Of a DNA stretch of 64,000 nucleotides, positions 7,947 through 16,967 are shown piece after piece. The number at the start of each line of letters is the position of its first letter. Positions within the stretch are counted from its first letter, which is position 1. The notes under the pieces were generated by a model that did not search any database, was not told the origin of the DNA, and was given only the letters and a program-made list of their open reading frames with translations. The position numbers and the translations under genes are program-made. The stretch is from contig NZ_SEWX01000005.1 of assembly GCF_004307455.1 (NCBI RefSeq), forward strand, positions 124,001 to 188,000, read 5' to 3'. The stretch comes from Aquirufa nivalisilvae. Lineage in GTDB: Bacteria > Bacteroidota > Bacteroidia > Cytophagales > Spirosomataceae.

Positions 7947-8939
7947 TTATTCCAACAGGTCTCCCAGAAACATCAAATATGGTGCTAGGGCCTCAGAATC
8001 CATGTCTTTGAAGCGGTGGTAATGCCCACCCAGGAGGTTGTGAAGTGTAGGTTTTAGACGTTTCCAGCGGGCTTCAGGAAGATGAGCTCTTCTTTCTAAA
8101 TAATCGATTTTAGTGTCTAAAGCTTCCAATGAAAGATTTGCATTGGTGGCTAGCATGGCTTCTCTCACTTGACAAAGAAATGACCAGGCTTTTTGGTAAG
8201 GAGCTAGTTTCTCAGCATGTGATCGGCTCATGCGATCAACCATGGTAGGAGGTTTGCCTTCTGTACCTTTAACTCCCACTTGCTGTTCTGAATGCAAACG
8301 GTAGTGTACATAGGTAGCAGGAATAAAATCAATTTTGTTTTCGGCGGCAGCCATAATTCCTAACCAAGCATCGTGCAAAAAGGAAGAAGGAAGAGAGCTT
8401 GGGAAGGGACTCACACGCTCAAAATACGACTTTCTAATTCCCATAGTACAGCCAGTAACACGATTGCCATCCAATAAGATTTCAAGGGATTTACCGTTTT
8501 TCCATTCTTGCTGCTGTTTTTGTCTAAAGCGGAAAGATTGCCAAAGCTGCTTGCCTGAAGTCTGGCCAAATTCATCCACCAACAGCGCATCTGTAAAAAT
8601 GGCATCAATTTCTGGATGTAAATTGAAATAAGTAAATACTCTTTCCAGCTTTTGTGGTACCCAAAAGTCATCTTGGTCGGCAGGGAAAATAATATCTCCC
8701 TGACAAAGAGACATGGCTTTTTCGAAATTACGATAGGTGCCTAATCGTTCAGGGTTTTTATAAATTTTAAGGGGTAATCTATCTGAAAATTGCTCTAATA
8801 TGGCTAAAGTTTGATCTGTGGACCCCTCATCGCAAACAATGATTTCATCGGCTTGCAAGGTTTGATCAACAAAGCTACTAAGTTGTGTTCTTAAAAATTT
8901 TTCCCCGTTACGGGTACATAATGCGATGGAAATATTCAC
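7947..8939 (-). CDS. Glycosyltransferase family 2
   Basis: The 330-residue protein has an N-terminal GT-A fold: S-I-A-L-C-T-R-N-G at residues 4-12, I-I-V-C-D-E-G-S-T-D at about 33-42, and the D-Q-D-D-F-W metal/nucleotide-binding motif near residue 90. GT2 enzymes of this rhamnosyltransferase-like subtype add sugars to cell-surface polysaccharide or LPS; the acceptor here cannot be told. It has no membrane segment. It follows polA with a 10-bp gap on the same strand, so it may share the polA transcript. Its 3' end abuts the inverted-repeat region. Confidence 0.9.
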   Translation of the reverse strand: MNISIALCTRNGEKFLRTQLSSFVDQTLQADEIIVCDEGSTDQTLAILEQFSDRLPLKIYKNPERLGTYRNFEKAMSLCQGDIIFPADQDDFWVPQKLERVFTYFNLHPEIDAIFTDALLVDEFGQTSGKQLWQSFRFRQKQQQEWKNGKSLEILLDGNRVTGCTMGIRKSYFERVSPFPSSLPSSFLHDAWLGIMAAAENKIDFIPATYVHYRLHSEQQVGVKGTEGKPPTMVDRMSRSHAEKLAPYQKAWSFLCQVREAMLATNANLSLEALDTKIDYLERRAHLPEARWKRLKPTLHNLLGGHYHRFKDMDSEALAPYLMFLGDLLE

Positions 8940-8949
8940 AATTTAATCT

Positions 8950-11799
8950 TTAATGGGCCTCCAACCAATTTGCACCAACACCAATACCCGTTTCAATGAC
9001 AACCCCTAAATCGAGGGCAGAACACATGATTTTATCAATCTTTTCACGAAGGTAGCCAATTTCATCCACATGAGCATCAAATACAAGTTCGTCATGTACC
9101 GTCAAGATCATTTTCGACTTGAGATTTTCTTTCCATAAGAAATCTTGAATCTGAATCATGGCCACTTTGATCATGTCAGCAGCAGATCCTTGAATGGGTG
9201 CATTGATGGCATTTCGCTCCGCAAAACCCCTCTCATTCATATTGGGAGATAGTATGTCTTTTAAATAACGTCTTCTTCCTAATACGGTTTCTACGTAGCC
9301 ATAATCTCTTGCTTTGGCTATACTTTGATCCATGTATGACTTCACTTTCGGGAATTCAATGAAGTATTGATCGATGATTTCTTTAGCTTCTGTTCTGGAA
9401 ATTCCAATTTGAGCAGCTAAACCAAAGGCTGATACCCCATAAATAATTCCAAAGTTGACCGTTTTGGCTTTTCGTCTCATATCTGAGCTGACCTCTTCTA
9501 AAGGAACTTGAAAAACTTTTGCTGCCGTGGCTTTGTGAACATCTAAGCCTTTGTTAAAGGCCTCGCACATGGATTCATCTTGTGAAAAGGCTGCCATGAT
9601 GCGCAATTCTATTTGAGAGTAATCCGCTGAAAGTATTTGGTAGTCTTCGTTTCTTGGAATAAAGGCCTTTCTAATTTCTCTTCCTCGAACTGTTCGGATT
9701 GGAATATTTTGTAAGTTGGGATCCTTGGACGATAATCGGCCTGTAGCTGTTACGGCCTGCATGAAAGAGGTATGAATACGACCTGTCTTCGGGGAAATCA
9801 ATTGAGGCAGGGCATCCACATAAGTAGATTTGAGCTTTTGTAATTCCCTAAAATCCAAGATCAACGATGCGATTTTGTGTTCACCCTCTAATTTGGAAAG
9901 GATTTCTTCCCCAGTCATATATTGACCTGTCTTGGTCTTTTTAGCTTTAGGATCTAATCGTAGTTTTTCAAACAATACTTCACCTAATTGTTTGGGAGAA
10001 GCTATATTAAATGATTCGCCTGCTAATTCAAAAATCTGTTTTTGAACCTCATGTGAGTCTTTTTCCAAGGTATTTGACATATCCTTTAAGAAAGGAATAT
10101 CCAATAAAACTCCTTCTCTTTCTACGGTAGATAAAACCCTGGCCAAAGGCATTTCAACTTCTTTGAAAAGTTGAATCGTTTTATCATTACTCGCCATTAA
10201 CTGGTCCAAATGAGGTTTTATTTGCCATGTGATGTCAGCATCTTCCGCCGCATATTCTTTTACCAAATCTAAATCCACATCCCGCATATTGCCTTGTTTG
10301 GTACCTTTTTTGCCAATTAATTTCTCAATGGACATAGGCTCATAATGCAAATAACTCATGGACATTGCGTCCATATTATGGCGTTTTTCAGGTTCAATCA
10401 GGTAGTGAGCCAACATGGTATCGTAGGTTTCTCCTTTGATTTCTATCCCATAATTGGCCAAGACACTCATATCATATTTGATATTTTGAGCAATTTTCTG
10501 AATTTGTTCATTGGCAAAAAGCTCCTTGAACAAATCTAATTGCTGTTGGCATTCAGCTGAATTTTCAGGAAAAGGAATGTAGAAAGCTTCTCCTTTTCGA
10601 TAAGCAAATGACATTCCTACCAATTCTGCATCAATGGCATTGATGTTAGTAGTTTCTGTATCAAAACAAAAAGATGCCTGTCTGGCCAAATATGATATCA
10701 ATCCCTTGATGGCGGCTTCACCTTGAACTAAGTGATATTGGTGAGGCGTATTTTCAAGTGTGTTAAAAGATTGATAGCTAGAAGCTTCTTCCTCTTCTAT
10801 ATTTTCTTCTTTAGAAACGGAAGGGATAGGTGCAGCTGGGGTAGGACTACCAAACATGTCCATTTGATTGGCCGATACTTTAGGGCTAGCCTTAGCTTTA
10901 GGTGCTATGGGTTCAGCAGCAGCTTCTTCCCCTAAAATTCTTTTCCTCAAGGTACGGAATTCCAACTCGTCCAATAGAGGTTCTATAAGAGCCTTGTTGG
11001 GGGGAGTATACAGCAACTTTTCTTCCTCGTATTCTAATGGAACTTCACATAGAATTCGAGCTAAATGCTTGGATAATATGCCCTGTTCTTTAAAATTTAC
11101 CAGGTTTTCCTGAAGCTTCCCTTTGAGTTGATCGGTGTTTTCTAAAAGATTTTCTAATGATCCAAACTGTTCAATCAGCTTTTGAGCAGTCTTTTCGCCA
11201 ACTCCCGGAATACCAGGAATATTGTCGACAGCATCACCCATCAAGCCTAACATATCAATCACTTGGTCAACATGTTGGATATTCCACCGCGCACATACTT
11301 CTTCTGGACCTAATATTTCAACACCCTTACCCATAAAGGCAGGCTTGTACATTTTAATTCTTTCTTCCACCAATTGCCCATAATCCTTATCTGGTGTCAT
11401 CATATAAACAACGATCTCGGGATTCGCTTTTACGGCTTTTTTAGCGATGGTTCCAATGATATCATCGGCTTCATAACCATCTAGGATAAGTAATGGAATA
11501 TCCATGGCTTCCACTAGACGTTTCACGTAGGGAATGGCTATGGTAATATCTTCTGGCTGAACTTGTCGCTGCGCCTTATAAGGTGTGTATTCGATGTGCC
11601 GAAAAGTAGGAGCAGAGGTGTCAAAGGCTACACCTAAATAGTCAGGTTTTTCCTTTTGAATGACTTCCAAAATGGTATTGGTAAAACCGAAGACGGCACT
11701 GGTATTAATTCCTTTTGATGAGATTCTGGGTGTTTTTGCAAATGCAAAATGGGCACGATAAATCAAGGCCATTGCATCAAAAAGGAATAATTTTTTCAT
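8950..11799 (-). CDS. polA: DNA polymerase I
   Basis: The 949-residue enzyme removes RNA primers and fills gaps in replication and excision repair. Domains in order are a 5' flap nuclease (1-290), an acidic Pro/Ala-rich linker (291-345), a 3'-5' proofreading exonuclease (about 370-545) and the polymerase domain. The proofreading site appears intact: D-T-E-T at 380-383, N-I-K-Y-D, and the Y-x3-D motif in E-Y-A-A-E-D-A-D. Polymerase motifs A (D-Y-S-Q-I-E-L-R), B (R-R-K-A-K-T-V-N-F-G-I-I-Y-G) and C (H-D-E-L-V-F-D, 902-908) are all present. A consensus -7 box lies about 40 bp upstream of the ATG. Confidence 0.98.
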   Translation of the reverse strand: MKKLFLFDAMALIYRAHFAFAKTPRISSKGINTSAVFGFTNTILEVIQKEKPDYLGVAFDTSAPTFRHIEYTPYKAQRQVQPEDITIAIPYVKRLVEAMDIPLLILDGYEADDIIGTIAKKAVKANPEIVVYMMTPDKDYGQLVEERIKMYKPAFMGKGVEILGPEEVCARWNIQHVDQVIDMLGLMGDAVDNIPGIPGVGEKTAQKLIEQFGSLENLLENTDQLKGKLQENLVNFKEQGILSKHLARILCEVPLEYEEEKLLYTPPNKALIEPLLDELEFRTLRKRILGEEAAAEPIAPKAKASPKVSANQMDMFGSPTPAAPIPSVSKEENIEEEEASSYQSFNTLENTPHQYHLVQGEAAIKGLISYLARQASFCFDTETTNINAIDAELVGMSFAYRKGEAFYIPFPENSAECQQQLDLFKELFANEQIQKIAQNIKYDMSVLANYGIEIKGETYDTMLAHYLIEPEKRHNMDAMSMSYLHYEPMSIEKLIGKKGTKQGNMRDVDLDLVKEYAAEDADITWQIKPHLDQLMASNDKTIQLFKEVEMPLARVLSTVEREGVLLDIPFLKDMSNTLEKDSHEVQKQIFELAGESFNIASPKQLGEVLFEKLRLDPKAKKTKTGQYMTGEEILSKLEGEHKIASLILDFRELQKLKSTYVDALPQLISPKTGRIHTSFMQAVTATGRLSSKDPNLQNIPIRTVRGREIRKAFIPRNEDYQILSADYSQIELRIMAAFSQDESMCEAFNKGLDVHKATAAKVFQVPLEEVSSDMRRKAKTVNFGIIYGVSAFGLAAQIGISRTEAKEIIDQYFIEFPKVKSYMDQSIAKARDYGYVETVLGRRRYLKDILSPNMNERGFAERNAINAPIQGSAADMIKVAMIQIQDFLWKENLKSKMILTVHDELVFDAHVDEIGYLREKIDKIMCSALDLGVVIETGIGVGANWLEAH

Positions 11800-11837
11800 A
11801 TATTTAAACTTTAATGGATGGGCTTTGGGAGCCTAAA

Positions 11838-11845
11838 CAAAGATA
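11838..11845 (-). promoter_or_regulatory. Predicted polA promoter (-7 box)
   Basis: The minus strand reads TATCTTTG here, a perfect match to the Bacteroidota TAnnTTTG -7 element, 38 bp before the polA ATG. No convincing -33 TTG is visible at the usual spacing. Confidence 0.6.
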
Positions 11846-11864
11846 AGGAATAAATACTCGAATT

Positions 11865-12497
11865 ATGAATTTAGCGGCCCTAAGAGAAAATTATCAGAAA
11901 GGAGAATTATTAGAAAGCAAGGTACATCCTGATCCATTGGAGCAATTTAAAATTTGGTTTAAAGAAGCACAAAGTGCTGAGATTGCTGAGCCTAATGCCA
12001 TGTTTTTAAGTACATTGGGTAAAGATATGCGTCCTTCTGGTCGAATTGTTTTATTGAAATACGTAGACCGTGGATTTTCCTTTTTTACGAATTATTTTTC
12101 GAGAAAAGGGCATGATATAGCACATCACGATAAGGCGTCCATTACTTTTTTCTGGGGTGAATTGGAGCGACAAGTACGCATTGAAGGACATGTGGAAAAA
12201 GTAGATGACAATTTGTCCATGGAGTACTTTCAATCTCGACCAAGAGCATCACAAATTGGGGCTTGGGTTTCCGAACAAAGTGCTAAAATTCCTCATCGGG
12301 AATTTTTAGAAGAGCGTTTCAAGGAATTGGAAAAACAATATGAAGGTCAGGATATTCCCAAACCTGCACATTGGGGAGGCTATGAATTAATTCCTGATTA
12401 TATCGAATTTTGGCAGGGTAGACCATCAAGACTTCACGACCGTGTCGTGTATGAATTGATCAATGGGAATTGGGAGAGATATCGAATTGCACCTTAA
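11865..12497 (+). CDS. pdxH: Pyridoxamine/pyridoxine 5'-phosphate oxidase
   Basis: The 210-residue FMN enzyme oxidises pyridoxine or pyridoxamine 5'-phosphate to pyridoxal 5'-phosphate in vitamin B6 synthesis and salvage. Family marks include M-F-L-S-T-L-G-K-D-M-R-P-S-G-R-I-V-L-L-K-Y, F-T-N-Y-F-S-R-K-G (FMN contacts), Q-V-R-I-E-G, a S-R-P-R-A-S-Q-I-G-A-W-V-S motif and the C-terminal F-W-Q-G-R-P-S-R-L-H-D-R substrate-binding stretch. Length is normal. It is divergent from polA and ends at a repeat-rich gap facing convergent bshB1. Confidence 0.97.
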   Translation: MNLAALRENYQKGELLESKVHPDPLEQFKIWFKEAQSAEIAEPNAMFLSTLGKDMRPSGRIVLLKYVDRGFSFFTNYFSRKGHDIAHHDKASITFFWGELERQVRIEGHVEKVDDNLSMEYFQSRPRASQIGAWVSEQSAKIPHREFLEERFKELEKQYEGQDIPKPAHWGGYELIPDYIEFWQGRPSRLHDRVVYELINGNWERYRIAP

Positions 12498-12788
12498 ATT
12501 AATTGTAAATGGTAAATGGTGAATTGTAAATGGGTTTGGTTACAATTCTATTTTGAATGTTTAATCCCAACGAAAGATTGTAACAAAGCTTGAGCGAAGC
12601 GGAAATTGTAAATGGTGAATTGTAAATGGGTTTGGTTACAATTCTATTTTGAACGTTTAATCCCAACGAAAGATTGGAACGAAGCTTGAGCGAAGCGGAA
12701 ATGGTGAATTATAAATGGTAAATTGAATTCAAAACTCATTTATAATTCATCATTCATAATTTACAATTTATCATTTACCATTCATAAT
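12498..12788. repeat. Tandem 96-bp duplication flanked by partly palindromic AT-rich words
   Basis: The gap between convergent pdxH and bshB1 contains two near-identical copies of a 96-bp unit (about 12510-12605 and 12606-12701). Each unit has AT words such as AATTGTAAATGG, then a GC-richer block starting AATCCCAACGAAAGAT and ending TTGAGCGAAGCGGAAA. The right flank (about 12736-12797) is built from roughly complementary words (TTTACAATTTATCATTTACC), so the whole region can form long imperfect hairpins. The right flank runs into the last codons of bshB1. The GC-rich block recurs inverted at about 28915-28962. Confidence 0.8.
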
Positions 12789-13511
12789 TTATAATAATGA
12801 ATCAAATCCTCTTAATCCCATCGTTCTTTGGCTTTGGTATCCTTCACCATATTTAACACCAATTTTGTGACCCATTTCCATGGAACGGGCACGAATGAAT
12901 TCAAGGAAGTCAGGAGAAGAAATATAGGAATCTGGTTCTGTTGAGTTTGGATCAAAGAACTGACTTTTAAAGGCCCGAATGGATTGTTCTTTTACATCCC
13001 AATGGGCACTAATATCAATCACAAAATCGGGGGTTAAATAACGATCTTGAATGTAATGAAATACATGTTTTGGTCGCCAAGCAGCTTGAGCATTACCTTG
13101 CTCATCTTGAGTTTCTATTTTTCGTAAACCTGATAAAAAACAAGCATCTATGGCCAATTGAGCTCCTTTTCCATGATCTGGATGGCGGTCTTCCAAAGCA
13201 TTGGCCAATACAATGTCGGGTTGGTATTTACGAATAACTTGAATCAATTTCAGTTGGCTTTCTTCGTCATTTCTGAAGAAACCATCTCTGATACCAAGGT
13301 TTTCTCGAGCATGAATTCCTAATATGGCAGTAGATGCGGCAGACTCCGCTATTCTAATTTCAGGCGTACCTCTTGTTCCTAGTTCACCACGAGTAAAGTC
13401 AACAATGCCAACTTTTTTACCTTGTTGAATTTGAGATACTATTGTACCCGAACAAGCTAGCTCTGCATCATCGGGATGCGCGGCCATGACTAAAATATCA
13501 AGTTTCATCAT
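12789..13511 (-). CDS. bshB1: Bacillithiol biosynthesis deacetylase
   Basis: This 240-residue zinc deacetylase of the PIG-L/LmbE family removes the acetyl group from N-acetylglucosaminyl malate, the second step of bacillithiol synthesis. The metal and catalytic motif A-H-P-D-D-A-E lies near residues 11-17, and the second zinc-ligand motif is in E-D-R-H-P-D-H-G. F-T-R-G-E-L-G-T-R-G-T-P and the M-G-L-R-G-F-D C-terminus are typical of BshB1. Two ATGs occur in tandem (13511 and 13508); the first overlaps the preceding M23 stop as TAATG. It is the last gene of a trxB-M23-bshB1 operon, linking two thiol-redox functions. Confidence 0.93.
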   Translation of the reverse strand: MMKLDILVMAAHPDDAELACSGTIVSQIQQGKKVGIVDFTRGELGTRGTPEIRIAESAASTAILGIHARENLGIRDGFFRNDEESQLKLIQVIRKYQPDIVLANALEDRHPDHGKGAQLAIDACFLSGLRKIETQDEQGNAQAAWRPKHVFHYIQDRYLTPDFVIDISAHWDVKEQSIRAFKSQFFDPNSTEPDSYISSPDFLEFIRARSMEMGHKIGVKYGEGYQSQRTMGLRGFDSLL

Positions 13512-14608
13512 TAGTGAATGCGTAAACGTCTTCCAGCTCGAATGGTTGAGCTTAGTTTTAATCCATTTAATCTAGCCAATTTAGTCACCGACATTCCTGC
13601 TCTTTGAGCAATGGAATATAAGGAATCTCCAGGACGAACACGTGTCCAAGCAGTACGTCTCGAACGGATTTTTTCACCCGCACTTCCGTATTCGTTACGA
13701 AGAGAAAGGGAGCGTCGATCAAAGGTTCTTGCGGTGATTAATAAATGATCAGAAAGCGGCTCTCCTGTGCTCAAATTATACACATTATTGGGATTGAAGG
13801 GATTACCTTCATACCTAGTTTCAAAATGCAAATGAGAACCAGTGCTTCTTCCTGTATTTCCTCCTAAACCAATTTCATCTCCTGCTTTCACGAAAGTGCC
13901 AGGTTCAAAATTTCGTTTGGAAAGGTGACCATACAGTGTTTCTAGTCCATTATAATGCCTGACAACGACATAGTTTCCATAGCCAGAATAATCAAAGCCT
14001 GAAATTCGAACGATACCGTCAAAGGCCGACATAACGGGATAGCCTGTCTCTAAATCGAGATCAACTCCAGCATGTAAGCGTCCCCAACGAGGACCAAATG
14101 GACTGGTTTGCTTAACCACATTCAAGGGAGGAGACCAATTTCTGCCACTACCCACATTGTATAACTCGATGTCAACAGGTTCATCAAAATCCTTGATGTC
14201 AATGTCATATGGATCGATACTCTTGGTATCCCAAATGGCAAAATAAGAGGCTACGGTTACAAAATCTTCGCTACCTACTGGTGCATTTTCTTCTTCAATT
14301 TCAACGACTAATGCTTCTCCTTCATCAATGGAAGTGGTATCGAAATTACTGATGGTTGGGTTTAAGATTTTGATAGGTTCGTATTTACGTTCCTGCATCT
14401 CAGAACCTGCCACCATTCCGGAAGTTTCAGTTTCATTTCGAAATTGTAGAGGAGGGAGATCATCGATTTCCTCTTTCTTTTCTTTGGTATTGGGGCTTGA
14501 TTTGGTCTCTATCTTGGTGCTTTTTTTGAACAAATTACGTTCTTGCGCCTTTGCAGTAAAGGCAAAAAAAGTTACAGATAGGAAGAAAATCAGGTTTTTT
14601 ACTGACAT
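13511..14608 (-). CDS. Exported M23-family peptidoglycan endopeptidase with LysM
   Basis: The 365-residue protein has an N-terminal signal peptide (F-F-A-F-T-A-K-A, about residues 1-22) and a charged, low-complexity spacer to about 140. An M23/LytM peptidase domain (about 165-275) follows, and a C-terminal LysM peptidoglycan-binding domain covers the last 45 residues (V-R-P-G-D-S-L-Y-S-I-A). The zinc-site motifs are intact: H-A-G-V-D in R-L-H-A-G-V-D-L-D, and H-L-H-F in G-S-H-L-H-F-E. It likely cleaves peptide cross-links in the periplasm during growth or division. It sits between trxB (9-bp gap) and bshB1 (1-bp overlap). Confidence 0.93.
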   Translation of the reverse strand: MSVKNLIFFLSVTFFAFTAKAQERNLFKKSTKIETKSSPNTKEKKEEIDDLPPLQFRNETETSGMVAGSEMQERKYEPIKILNPTISNFDTTSIDEGEALVVEIEEENAPVGSEDFVTVASYFAIWDTKSIDPYDIDIKDFDEPVDIELYNVGSGRNWSPPLNVVKQTSPFGPRWGRLHAGVDLDLETGYPVMSAFDGIVRISGFDYSGYGNYVVVRHYNGLETLYGHLSKRNFEPGTFVKAGDEIGLGGNTGRSTGSHLHFETRYEGNPFNPNNVYNLSTGEPLSDHLLITARTFDRRSLSLRNEYGSAGEKIRSRRTAWTRVRPGDSLYSIAQRAGMSVTKLARLNGLKLSSTIRAGRRLRIH

Positions 14609-14617
14609 AAATGAATA

Positions 14618-15556
14618 TTAATGTAAATGATTGGAAGCCAACCATCTTTCCGCGTCTAAAGCAGCCATACAGCCACTACCTGCCGCTGTTACAGCTTGAC
14701 GATAAATAGAATCTTGCACATCACCACACGCAAATACGCCTGGGATATTAGTACGAGCACTGCCTTTTTCTGTAATCAAATATTCTTGAGCATCCATGTC
14801 CAATTGACCCTTAAAAATGGATGTATTCGGTTGATGGCCAATGGCTACGAAAAAGCCAGTTAAAGCAATTTCTTCGGTGGCATTTGTCTCCCTATTTTTG
14901 ATTCGGATACCCGTTACTCCATTCGCATCTCCAAGAATTTCTTCCGTTTCAGAGTTCCAGTGAATGTGTATTTTGGGATTGTTTTTAACACGTTCTTGCA
15001 TGATTAAAGAAGCACGCATTTCGTTTCTACGAACAATCATGTGAACTTCTGTACACAAATTGGCTAAATAACTAGCTTCTTCTGCTGCTGTATCACCTGC
15101 GCCAACCACTGCCACGACTTGATTTCGGTAAAAGAATCCATCACAAACTGCACAGGCAGAAACACCTAAGCCATTGAATGTAGTTTCTCCTTCTAGTCCT
15201 AACCATTTGGCAGAAGCTCCAGTAGCGATAATAACAGCATCGGCTTCTAATTCAGTTTGATCATCAATCCATACTTTTTTAGGCTGACTTGTAAAATCAA
15301 CCTTTGTAGCTAATCCAAAACGCACATCGGTACCAAATCGCTTGGCTTGATTTTCTAAATCCTGCATCATTGTAGGACCATCTACACCTTTCGGGTAGCC
15401 TGGAAAATTGTCAACTTCCGTGGTAGTCGTTAATTGACCACCTGGTTGTCCACCTTGATACATGATCGGTTGTAAACCTGCTCTAGATGCGTAAATTGCT
15501 GCGGTATAACCTGCCGGCCCTGAGCCGATAATCAAACACTTTATTTTTTCTGCCAT
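14618..15556 (-). CDS. trxB: Thioredoxin-disulfide reductase
   Basis: The 312-residue flavoenzyme passes electrons from NADPH to thioredoxin. The FAD-binding G-S-G-P-A-G-Y-T-A-A lies at residues 11-20, the redox-active C-A-V-C at 135-138, the NADPH-site G-A-G-D-T-A-A-E-E-A near 152-161, and the C-terminal F-A-C-G-D-V-Q-D FAD motif near 276. Length is standard. It heads the minus-strand operon trxB-M23-bshB1. Upstream it diverges from a dicarboxylate symporter; no perfect -7 box was found on its side. Confidence 0.97.
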   Translation of the reverse strand: MAEKIKCLIIGSGPAGYTAAIYASRAGLQPIMYQGGQPGGQLTTTTEVDNFPGYPKGVDGPTMMQDLENQAKRFGTDVRFGLATKVDFTSQPKKVWIDDQTELEADAVIIATGASAKWLGLEGETTFNGLGVSACAVCDGFFYRNQVVAVVGAGDTAAEEASYLANLCTEVHMIVRRNEMRASLIMQERVKNNPKIHIHWNSETEEILGDANGVTGIRIKNRETNATEEIALTGFFVAIGHQPNTSIFKGQLDMDAQEYLITEKGSARTNIPGVFACGDVQDSIYRQAVTAAGSGCMAALDAERWLASNHLH

Positions 15557-15656
15557 AAAATTAATAACACCTTGAAGACCTCAAAAGGTTCATGAAGGTG
15601 CAAAATTCGGTAAATAAGCGCAGAATCCCAAACGAGGATAATTTGCTATTAATCCT

Positions 15657-15664
15657 TACATTTG
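15657..15664 (+). promoter_or_regulatory. Predicted symporter/maeB promoter (-7 box)
   Basis: TACATTTG is a perfect TAnnTTTG -7 element 22 bp upstream of the symporter ATG at 15687. No clear -33 element is seen. Confidence 0.6.
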
Positions 15665-15686
15665 TTCATCATCTGCATACAAACGA

Positions 15687-16946
15687 ATGAGTAAAAAGAA
15701 AATTACACAGAACCTTACTTTTTGGGTATTAATCTCCATTTTTCTTGGTGTTCTATTAGGACATTTTGCTCCAGATTGGGCCTTGTATTCCTTGATGGAT
15801 AAGAAATTCACTTATTCATTTTTAGGTGCTGATATCAGCATGGGGCCTAGTGTCAGTGAATTATTGAGTGGTTTTTTTATCAGTTTAGTGAAATTGTTTA
15901 TTCATCCCATTATTTTCCTAACCATTAGTTTAGGAATTGTGAATATGGGTAACCTTAAAAAGGTAGGTAGAGTAGGGGGGAAAGCCTTGTTGTATTTTGA
16001 AGTGATTACCACCATTGCTCTGATCATAGGTCTTTTAGTATCCACTATTTTGGTGCCAGGTGAAGGTGTTATTCGTTCGGATGTGGCTGGGGGAGATATC
16101 AGTAAATACACAGCCAAAGCTGCTTCATTTTCTTGGCTATTGTTTTTAAAAGAAAACTTCACCGTTCAAGTCTTATTTTTCTCCATCTTTTTTGGGGTCT
16201 TTTTGAACTCAGTTCGTGGTAAGGCACGGATGATTTCAGGTATGGAACAAGCTTCGCATTGGGTTTTCAAAGCGCTACATTGGGTGATGTATTTGGCTCC
16301 TTTAGGTGCTATGGGAGGAATGGCTTACACCATTGGTAAATTTGGCATACACTCCTTATTGCCATTAGCCAAATTGATGGCTTCTGTTTATATCACAATG
16401 GGGCTCTTTATATTTGTTATTTTGGCCTTGGTCATGCGCTCTTGCGGAGAGAGAATCACTTCATTTTTGAGTTATATCAAAGCAGAACTTTTGATTGTTT
16501 TAGGCACATCTTCCTCGGAGGCCGCCTTGCCATCCTTAATGCAAAAATTAGAAAAAATGGGATGCTCTAAGTCTGTTGTTGGCTTAGTTGTTCCCGCAGG
16601 ATATTCCTTTAATTTAGACGGCACCAGTATTTACCTATCCATGGCCACTTTATTTTTGGCTCAAGTTTATGGCATTCAGCTTAACTGGGAACAATTACTA
16701 ACCATCATTGGCGTTTTGATGGTTACTTCCAAAGGTGCAGCTGGCGTTACAGGAAGTGGATTTGTCGTATTAGCATCCACCTTAACTGCCTTGCAGGTTA
16801 TACCTTTAGAAGGTTTAGCACTTTTACTAGGAGTAGACCGATTCATGTCTGAAGCCCGAGCAATCACTAATTTTATTGGTAATGGAGTAGCGACCATTTG
16901 GTTAGCCAAACATGAGGGTGAATTTCACGCTCCTGAATCCGAATAA
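15687..16946 (+). CDS. Dicarboxylate/amino acid:cation symporter (DAACS family)
   Basis: The 419-residue polytopic inner-membrane protein has about eight hydrophobic helices. It shows the DAACS core: an S-S-S-E-A-A-L-P serine-rich hairpin near residue 273, V-V-P-A-G-Y-S-F-N-L-D-G-T (the N-x-D-G cation/substrate motif) near 300, and a T-S-K-G-A-A-G-V-T-G hairpin near 350. Such proteins import C4-dicarboxylates, glutamate or aspartate with Na+ or H+. It is followed after 21 bp by maeB, which consumes malate, so a dicarboxylate substrate is attractive (inference). A second family member is encoded at 53067-54305. Confidence 0.93.
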   Translation: MSKKKITQNLTFWVLISIFLGVLLGHFAPDWALYSLMDKKFTYSFLGADISMGPSVSELLSGFFISLVKLFIHPIIFLTISLGIVNMGNLKKVGRVGGKALLYFEVITTIALIIGLLVSTILVPGEGVIRSDVAGGDISKYTAKAASFSWLLFLKENFTVQVLFFSIFFGVFLNSVRGKARMISGMEQASHWVFKALHWVMYLAPLGAMGGMAYTIGKFGIHSLLPLAKLMASVYITMGLFIFVILALVMRSCGERITSFLSYIKAELLIVLGTSSSEAALPSLMQKLEKMGCSKSVVGLVVPAGYSFNLDGTSIYLSMATLFLAQVYGIQLNWEQLLTIIGVLMVTSKGAAGVTGSGFVVLASTLTALQVIPLEGLALLLGVDRFMSEARAITNFIGNGVATIWLAKHEGEFHAPESE

Positions 16947-16967
16947 ATTTCATCAACATATCAAATT

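Noticed and set aside
12498..12788. CRISPR array
   Set aside because: There are only two copies of a 96-bp unit, with no short direct repeats separated by unique spacers and no cas genes nearby.
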